Shown here: piece by piece, positions 56,871 to 64,000 of the stretch
Numbering within the stretch: position 1 is the first letter of the stretch
Layout of the letters: every line of letters starts with the position of its first letter
DNA from: Lonicera japonica
Taxonomy: Eukaryota; Streptophyta; Magnoliopsida; Dipsacales; Caprifoliaceae
Length of the DNA: 64,000 nt
Assembly (NCBI GenBank): GCA_021464415.1
Contig: CM038467.1
Location: 47,615,715-47,679,714 of the forward strand
Reading direction: 5' to 3'
The notes under the pieces: model-generated
What the model saw: only the letters and a program-made list of their open reading frames with translations
Database searches by the model: none
Told to the model about the DNA's origin: nothing
Program-made: the position numbers and the translations under genes

Positions 56871-59048
56871 CTACTCGATCACCCGCAAAAACCCTACACT
56901 CGGTTGTTTCATCACTTGTTCTTTTACTTTCAGGGACCATTCTGGCGTAAGCTTTCTCAATTTTTGCTTGACGGGTCTGAACTCCGTCTTGGTGTGTATC
57001 TCATGCATGACTATCTGACTTTTCAAACTTGGCATATCCGCATAAGACCAGGCGAAGACATCCACGTACTCATTCAGAGTTTGTGTGAATTCCTCTCTTT
57101 CCGCTTTACTTAGACTTGCCCCAATACGAACTTCTTTCTTTTCTTTGTCCGTCCCCAGATTAATCATAAGAGTATCTCCCTCCTCACTTCGTATGCGCTG
57201 ACCCTCCCGTTCAGGGTGTTCGTTTAGTCTTTCCAACTCCATATAAGCAATTACAGAATTAACATTAACAGGATAACGCAAAACAGAGTCTTCTTCGTTA
57301 ATAACAGTGCTTACAGGTACAAGTTTGAAAAGTAAATTTAGGAAAGACTCTTCCCTACCCTTTTCCCCACTCTTATCTCTCACCCTTACAATTTCACTCT
57401 TTTCCCCCTTTTTCTGGTAATCTGGATCAACGTGTATCAAGTGTACAGGGTCGTCTCTTGGCTTATCATCTCCTAGAGCCATGATGTCGAAGAGATCTCC
57501 TACCAATTCCTCCTCTTCATCTTCCCTGTCTTCAATTTCTTCCTTTGGCCCGATCGTCAATTTGGTAGAAAAGCTGTGCATAACGTTTTCCTTGATATAA
57601 AGGTCCTCTTCATAGAAGATTTCTCATCCCGAAAGGCTATCTCCATCGCTGTTTCTCCAAGGCTCCTGAAAGCCGCAAAAGGGGAAGTCTTCTCCTTCCT
57701 TGACAAAAAACCCGTTCAGAGAGCTAAAACTCGGATACTGATACCCTCGGCTCCTTTTCTCTTGGTCGTCCTCCCCGGTGTGTTGATACCCCAAACCTTC
57801 CCTTTTAAACCTCAATATTGGTTCTAAAGCCTGAAGTAATCCTGATTGTCCCATTCCCAGACTGGCTCCGGGTAAGTATTTCATCATTCTCAGCATTTTT
57901 GTGATCTTGGTGCTGAGGCCGGGGATATTATCAGGGGGTAGATACTCGATTCTCTGAGTGATGAGAGCTTGCACTTGAGGCTCGTAAGAAAAGCCTCCTA
58001 GCTGTATGCTTTGACTCCCGATGCCCAAAACAGGTAATTCCAGATCTGCCAAGGTCCTCTCAGGATCTCCTTGGATGGTGATTACATTCCCTTCGAATGG
58101 TATCTTGATCTTATGATGTAAGGAGGAGGGGAGCGCTCCTATGTCATGTAGCCATGCTCTTCCCAACAGGAGGTTGAAATTGGAGGGAATGTCTATGATT
58201 TGGAACTCGGCTGGAAAGTTTCCGGGACCGACCATGAGATCAAGATTTAAGGAACCCAGAATGGCCCTCCTAGTGTTGTCATAGGCTCTAATGGTCACAG
58301 CTGACGGTGAAAGCTCTGAGTCTAAGATACCCAGACATTTGGCGGTCTTCAGGGGACAAACATTTATAGTCGACCCGTTGTCGATGAGAACCTGTGGCAA
58401 GATTTTCCCTCGGGTCCGGATAGTGATATGGAGGGCCAGGCTGTGTTTCTTTCCCAACGGAGATAAGTCTTCATCTGAAAATGACAGACTCCTTTGGACT
58501 GTAAGTGACCCAATCATGTTTGGCAGTTGTTCGGGTGTAGAGTCTAGCGATATGACGGCTTCATCTAGGAGTTTGATGAAAGCGGTCCTGTGAGGTTTGG
58601 AGGCAACCAGGAGGCCCCAAATGGTAATGTGGGCCTGGGTTTTCTTTAACTGTTCCAATACTTGATCCTCTCCTACTTCTTTAGGAGGTGGTGTTTTCTC
58701 GGCATCCATTAGCGGTGGCTGATATACCCTTCCCGAACGGGTAATTTGCTGTATCCAAAGGGATGCTGGGTCTGATCCCTCTGAGACTTCCGATGATTCT
58801 GGTTCTGTCGACCAACTGAAGGCTTTGGGGGAGGTTTTTGTCATACATATTGTCTCCTTAGGGGGGCCTCGGGGTTTCCACGGTTGTTTCTTCTTGTCCT
58901 GGGTCCATCCTATCCCAGCTTTTCCGGGATTGGTCTTGATTGTAAGTGGCTGTGAGATCCCCTGATTGGTTTTTCCTAAATCCTGTCCGGGTAGGAAGTT
59001 CATCTTAGCCATCCATTGGTCGATTATTGGATTGAGGCCTGGCGCCAT
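56871..59048 (-). pseudogene. Protease and linker to RT of the inner Tat element
   Basis: Same reading frame as gag and RT. The aspartic protease motif is QVLIDNGSTINVCP, with LLLGRAWLHDIG as the downstream flap and core element. TGA at 57624-57626 (probably a former CGA) and TAG at 56871-56873 are in-frame stops. At 56871 relatives usually have Tyr, so that one does not look like a C-to-T change. The acidic linker (EDREDEEEELVGD) and FAWSYADMPSL lead into RT. Confidence 0.82.
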
Positions 59049-59105
59049 TTGAGCCTTTGCTGGTAGTACAACGGGTGCCTTATAGGTTGGGTCATCTCGA
59101 ATGAG

Positions 59106-60779
59106 TCATACGGGGTCAAAGCCTTCTTCATCAGTGGTCAAGGCATTAATTCCCGCAGGTGGAGCATGGTTAGGAAGGGGGTTGTTGGTAACATTGGGCC
59201 CACCAGGTGCGGGAATGGTTCCGGCTTCAATGAGGTCCTGAATACGGTGATGGAGAGCCAAGCAGCGTTCCGTGTCATGGCCCGCTGCTTGATGGTATGC
59301 ACAGTTCTCATTCATTCTCCAAGTACCGGGAATAGGACTCGGTGGAGGACGTGGGTTGAGTGGAGTGATTAGTCCAGCTTTCCGGAATAGTTCTAAGCTT
59401 TTGACCATGGTAGTGGGAAGGGTACAAAAATTCCTTTTCTTCCTGACTTTAGTGTTCGAAGAATCTCCTTGCGCGGGCCAATTCATCAGAGGTGCTTGTT
59501 GTGGCTGTTGAAACGGATTTTGTTGATACGGGTATGAGCTTAGTTGGTTAACGGTTGGAGTGGCCATCTTTCTCCCTGCGTATGAGGCTTTCTTGGTATC
59601 ATTCTCTGCTTTCTTAGCCAATTCTTCTTCTACTTGTGACCCCATGCTTAACAGGGCTCTGAAGTGTTGGAATACGTGCTTTCCCATGCAACTTAGTACA
59701 GCTGGAGTAAAATTCCTCTGTATGATCTCCAACTGTTCTTCTTCATCAGGTCGTTTGGACATCTGGGAGGCCATCTCTCTCCAGCGTGTGACGAAATCGC
59801 TAAAGCTTTCTTTCTCACCTTGCCTGGCCATTTCCAAGTGCTTGCGGGTAATTTCCAAGTCTTCGTTGGACCCATACTTATTCATGAACTCCTTAACAAT
59901 ATCTCCCCAAGTCTTTGTGTGGTGTCTCTCTAGATCAAAAAACCATCTCAGGGCGGCCCCCGTGAGAGTCATGTGAAAAGCCTGAGCTAATTCTGGTTCT
60001 CCACAACCCGACATTTGCATGGATCTGATGTAGGATTGGAGATGGGTTTTGGGGGGTGTGGTTCCGGTGAATTTGGTGATAGAAGGGAGCTTGAATCCAT
60101 GAGGTAGTCTTGCTTCTGGGTAAAGAGAGAAAGCATTCATATCTGTGATCTCATCTGCTCCTCTTATCAGAGAAATCCCTCTTTGTAGAACCTTCATATG
60201 CTCTTTTAGTTTCTTTATTTCTTCACTCTCTCTTGACACCTCATCGAGCTGTTCCCGAGCTATAACCGATTCTGCATACACTGCCCGGAGTCGGTTGATG
60301 TCTGGGTACTCATTAGGAGGGGCTACTAGGGCCGGTGGTGGAATAGGCCTTGCGGGGACTTGTGGCCAAGGCTGGTATTGGGGATCAAGGCCTTGCTGAG
60401 GTTGTGGCTAGATGATGGGTGGCTCATGTTGTTGGTAAGTGGGTCCTGAATCCGGGGCCCATTGATTCTGATTGTTGGGATCGGTCTGAACGAGATCGAC
60501 GATGACAGGGCCCGTTTGAGGTGGATTGATTCCTTGAACTGGGGGAAGTACTTGCGATGACTGCCCTTGATCTCGATTCGGTGGTAGTCGTTCAAACCCC
60601 TGCGGCGCGACCCGCCCGGCTGATAACTCTTCTACTCGAACTCGGGTACTCTGTTGCTCATTCGTGAGGTTTTCTAGATTCACACTGACGGACATCAGCA
60701 AACGATGCATCTCGGCTAAGGTTGGCTGAGCTGCAGACGCCTCGGCTAGGCTCTGACCTGTCTCTTGTCCATCGACCAT
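59106..60779 (-). pseudogene. gag of the inner Tat element
   Basis: ATG at 60779. Codons 1-120 are Gln/Pro-rich, and TAG at 60408-60410 falls inside this part (probably a former CAG). The retrotransposon gag domain spans about codons 244-356 (THLQSYIRSMQM, ALRWFFDLERHH, FMNKYGSNED). A C-x2-H-x4-H-x4-C knuckle (CAYHQAAGHDTERC) lies at about 493-506, typical of Tat gag. TGA at 59106-59108 (probably a former CGA) interrupts the frame before protease. There is no frameshift between 60779 and 53904. Confidence 0.87.
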
Positions 60780-61900
60780 TGCGGGTGTGCTTGGTCTTAC
60801 TAATCTTCCGGTGTGATCCCGACCAGCCCAACCTTCCAGACTGTCGTCGTATTACGGCTGTAGACGAAACCATGGGGCGAAGATGAAGGAAGACTATGAT
60901 GCGACTCGATTTTTGCCAAAAGAACCACGGAGAAAGAAAAACAACGAAAACCAAGTTTCGGGTGTTTTATAAAGACACGTCAACAACAACTTGAGTGAAT
61001 TCCCAGTGGGAGTTTAGGATAGGCAGCAAAGTGCTCCTTGGGTTATCCTATTCGTCCCGAATTTTGAAAAACTTAACTTTTGATTTTGTGAAAATTGGGA
61101 ATATCTCTCCTCTTGAGTTACTTTTCATGGGAGATGTACCGGGGAAAGTCACAACGAGGTGATCTTGATTGTAAATTTCTACGACGGAGGTTGGACAGCC
61201 TCCGGCCGTACTTGCCAATATCTGGGGGAGATATACATGACAAGGTCCTATGTGGTACGAACTCCTCACGGTTGATAAAAAAGTATAAGAGTGTTCTATT
61301 TTTGACTCTTCCTATATGCAACGCAGGTGTAATGCAAGGTGAAGGCTTTAGGCTCCCTCCTATTTGGCAAGACCTCGCGATATACCCCAGGGGCGGGTAC
61401 GTGCAAGAATCTTTTGATATACTTCCCGGGTACGTGAGTGTTCTCGTCACTCGATATACCTCGGGGGCATACTTGGCCAAGGAGAGTGGAAGTAAATGCT
61501 TTTGGTTTATGTTGGCCCAAGCAAGCCAACTCCCTACTCACTTATAATACTTCCGAGGGTTCGGGGTAAATTCACACTCGTAGAACCAATGCATGATTTG
61601 TGAAAGTGCGTGCAAAACAAGAATTTTCAAAAGATTAATTGCAAATATCTTATCTTCAAGGTATATTTTGAAAACGCCATTTTTATTTAAAAAGATATTT
61701 CTTTACAATCATATATAATATAAAGGGAAAATCCTAAACATATGTCTATGTCAATGAATGGACTCTACTGCGCCTCTAGGTCAGGTCAACAATAAAATTC
61801 AGGCGCCTTATTAGGGGGCAAGTAGGGAAAGCAGTAAAAGCATGCATATCAACATATTATAAACAAAGAAAAGTCCACATATAAGAGCCTAGTTCTCATA
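60780..61900 (-). other. 5' untranslated region of the inner Tat element
   Basis: Lies between the primer-binding site and the gag ATG. Open frames on both strands (for example 61095-61547) have no domain. 'CCCGGGTACGTGAGTGTTC' and related phrases around 61390-61470 hint at short internal repeats. Confidence 0.5.
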
Positions 61901-61919
61901 GTCCCCAGCAGAGTCGCCA
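61901..61919 (-). promoter_or_regulatory. Primer-binding site
   Basis: On the minus strand TGGCGACTCTGCTGGGGAC starts one base after the LTR end (61921). It has the TGG start of a site complementary to a tRNA 3' end. I do not assign the tRNA. Confidence 0.65.
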
Positions 61920-61920
61920 C

Positions 61921-62844
61921 TGTGAGAATCCGCAAATGTGACCCCCAGGTCTCGTCCCCGTTCGTTGGGCGTCTGAAACGTCGGAAGGGATCCCGTCATT
62001 CCATTTGCTTGGAGTTGGTTGATAATTCATATCGGGTGTCCCTACGGATATTCTAGATGCAAAGGGGTTCGTTCATAGTCGCCAGTACGTTTTACGAGAA
62101 AACGGACAAAAAGGGGTCGTGTAAGAGGAAAGGCTACAGATAAGCCTTTCTTTACATGTTTGTCTGCGAAACCAGGATTCTATAGGGTTCGGGAACTATA
62201 TTACGGTTTGGGAAGGTGTTAAGCACCCATTACGCCCTTTCGGTCTCTAGTGGTCTTATATGTTTATTCTATGTTGAAAAACAGAGAGATCTCCGGCGAT
62301 AATAATCTTCTCCTTCTTCAGATATTTCCGAGAATTCGATTCCTGAGACTGTAATTCTGCTTTAAAACTGCTGTTTTTTGCTCTGCTGTTGGTGTCCTTC
62401 AACCTTGGGTGCTGCTAGCCTATTTATAGTGGCAAAAAGGTGTATGTCGCGCGACATATTGTTGTATGTCGCGCGACAATCTTGACTGTCGCGCGACAAT
62501 CTTGACTCTTGACTATCGCGCGACATTTACTTTAATGATGATGTGGTGGGGCGTTTGTCGCGCGACATTTTGGTGTATGTCGCGCGACAATCTTGACTGT
62601 CGCGCGACATTTACTTTAATGATGATGTGGTGGGGTGTTTGTCGCGCGACATGTCCCTGGAAAAGGGGATTGTCGCGCGACATACTTGAATGTCGTGCGA
62701 CATTTCACTTTAAAAACATGTTTGTTTGGCCAACAAACCCTTCCGGGGCATTCCCGGGTGTTCGGGTGGGTCCCGGAGTTCAGAAACAACAGTTCTCGAA
62801 GGTTGTTAGGGTTCTTGCGGGGGTTACGGATCGGGGTGTCTACA
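61921..62844 (-). repeat. 5' LTR of the inner Tat element, 924 bp, with internal deletion
   Basis: Same termini as the 3' LTR but missing the counterpart of 45412-46049 (638 bp, the region downstream of the TATA box). It holds about two of the 84-bp units, with eight perfect palindromes. The TATA box is at 62420-62429. Confidence 0.88.
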
Positions 62845-63699
62845 CTATGAAAGAGATAGGATATACCGGGTCTTTAATTCCTAAGTAAGTTTTACCGGTT
62901 CGGGTTTTGAAAACAGAATTTTATTCGGATAATAACGTACTTACTCTTCTGGTTTTATAAATGATTTTTATCATGGTCTTTTGTTTTGTAAACAATAGAC
63001 TATTTATCACTTGGCAATAAGTTTGTTCAAATAAAACGTGGATAGAACAACGGAAGTAAAACAAGTACACAGATATTTAATTTTAAATACTAGAAAGGAC
63101 TTTCTTTACCTTCCCGATGAGAATAATAATAAGAAAGAAAATATAATACGGTAGAGAGATCTCCGGCGATAATAATCTTTTCCTTCTTCAGATATTTTTG
63201 AGAATTCGGTTCCAAAAGCGGGACACATCGAGTGTCGAGAATAGATTCGATAATTCTTCATAAATAAGACGATAATAGAAAATGCTTAATGAAAGACTAG
63301 AAAATCATATTTAAAGCTTAGAATTCTTAGATCCCAAGTTGTTGTCCTTAACCCTTGGGGGATGAGGGCCTATTTATAGTGGTGGGACAGGTATGTCGCG
63401 CGACACTTTCCCAAAAGGGGCATGTGTCGCACGACAAATGGCTAAAGTGATGTTTTTGACAGATTGTTGTGTCAGAGAGTGGATGGTCTGGTGTTAGAGG
63501 GGTTTGTCGTGAAACACAAAGGAGATTATCGCGCGACATACTGATTTGTCATGCAACAATTTCCCTTAAAAATAGGTTTGTTTGGCCAACAAACCCTTTC
63601 GGGGCAGTTTCGGATGCTTGGGTGGGTCCCGGACACCAAAAACTGTAATTCTCGAAGGTCGTTAGAATTCTTGTGGGGTCACGGATTGAGGTGTCTACA
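62845..63699 (-). mobile_element. Outer Tat element: 3' LTR, U3/R part
   Basis: Continues the LTR interrupted at 45049 and ends TGTCTACA at 63699. It has a TATA box (about 63369-63378) followed on the promoter side by one perfect palindrome (63393-63404) and four decayed ones (near 63424, 63504, 63526 and 63547). It lacks the 84-bp tandem array. Confidence 0.85.
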
Positions 63700-64000
63700 G
63701 ACCCTCTCGACTCAAGCTCCTTGCTTGCAAGGAATTGAGGCGACTGGAAGAGACCGTGGTCCATGACTCCCGCAAGAACTCTAAGGAAGTGTCTGTATGC
63801 AAAAAAGTGTTCATGAATGCCTCCGGAGAAGACTTGTGTTTGGTTTTGCCTCCTGAGAGGGCTTTTGTTACCTCATTGCCTCTTTCGAGGACTTTTATTT
63901 GCACCACTTGCCTCAGATGGGAGGACTACCATTGCTACACTTTGCCTCTCTGGGAGGGCTTTGATCTTCTCGCCTCATGTGGGAGGACTACCATTGCTCC
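63700..64000 (-). mobile_element. Outer Tat element: 3' untranslated region, runs off the window
   Basis: Matches 46837-47150 next to the inner 3' LTR (GACCCTCTCGACTCAAGC, then GCCTCCGGAG-type repeats). So the outer element is also on the minus strand and its coding part lies to the right of the window. Confidence 0.8.

Larger units (their letters stand above)
45050..62844 (-). mobile_element. Complete inner Ty3/gypsy retrotransposon, Tat lineage, 17.8 kb
   Basis: LTRs are at 45050-46836 (3') and 61921-62844 (5'), with the primer-binding site at 61901-61919. Gag-pol lies on the minus strand (60779 to 53904). Two genes on the plus strand lie between integrase and the 3' LTR. The 5-bp flanks CTATA and CTATG (45045-45049 and 62845-62849) agree at four of five bases. 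Tat assignment rests on the second, archaeal-type RNase H before integrase, the gag Cx2HxxxGH knuckle, and antisense PMD-type genes, which are known in this lineage. The element is inserted inside the 3' LTR of an older member of the same family. Confidence 0.93.

Noticed and set aside
53904..60779. Endogenous pararetrovirus or caulimovirus
   Set aside because: Integrase, paired LTRs, a primer-binding site and a second RNase H are all present, which fits a Ty3/gypsy Tat retrotransposon.
61095..61547. Opposing 150- and 120-codon frames
   Set aside because: Located in the 5' untranslated region of the Tat element, mutually overlapping, with no domain.
62466..62888. 140-codon plus-strand frame
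   Set aside because: The same repeat artefact in the 5' LTR.

Overview
The window is plant nuclear DNA, most likely from a eudicot. It is AT-rich and almost entirely transposable elements and their debris. Evidence includes a plant L1-type LINE, a CACTA (En/Spm) transposon with spliced genes, MULE and hAT non-autonomous elements, tRNA-like SINEs, and a nested Ty3/gypsy element of the Tat lineage whose antisense genes carry plant mobile domains (PMD). I see no intact ordinary host gene, no rRNA or functional tRNA gene, and no CRISPR array.

Layout. 1-1175: 3' end and LTR of a gypsy-type element. About 1.2-31.4 kb: ORF-free, AT-rich DNA made of diverged copies of a few local repeat segments (here called A, B, C, D). 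Individual copies are split by later insertions: a 5.45-kb LINE on the minus strand (3920-9374), a 157-bp TATA-containing insert, a LINE 3' fragment (20545-21136), a MULE-type element (23807-24963), LTR fragments and SINE-like sequences. Sister copies preserve the empty sites. 31400-38933: a 7.5-kb CACTA element with TAA target duplications, rich subterminal GGCGACGTA repeats, a broken transposase gene and a five-exon Transposase_24-type (TnpA-like) gene. 38.9-44.4 kb: more repeat copies, a 1.47-kb MULE with 9-bp TSDs, a 950-bp hAT-like element with 8-bp TSDs and a ~188-bp tandem repeat.

44378-64000: an outer Tat-lineage element on the minus strand. Its 3' LTR (44378-45049 plus 62845-63699) is split by a complete inner element of the same family (45050-62844). 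The inner element has gag-pro-RT-RH-aRNH-IN on the minus strand as one uninterrupted frame broken only by seven in-frame stops. Between IN and the 3' LTR it carries two genes on the opposite strand: a five-exon PMD-like gene (48753-51980) and an intact 380-codon ORF (52430-53572).

Most notable signal: a perfect 12-bp palindrome, TGTCGCGCGACA, sits just upstream of the TATA box of the LTR promoter and of both antisense-gene promoters. In the LTR it is amplified in an 84-bp tandem repeat. This looks like a shared control module of the element, possibly read by its own antisense-encoded proteins (inference). A second cross-cutting pattern is that the LINE, CACTA and gypsy genes decay mainly by in-frame TAG/TGA stops, many in CHG or CG contexts, with few frameshifts. 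That is what deamination of methylated cytosine would leave.
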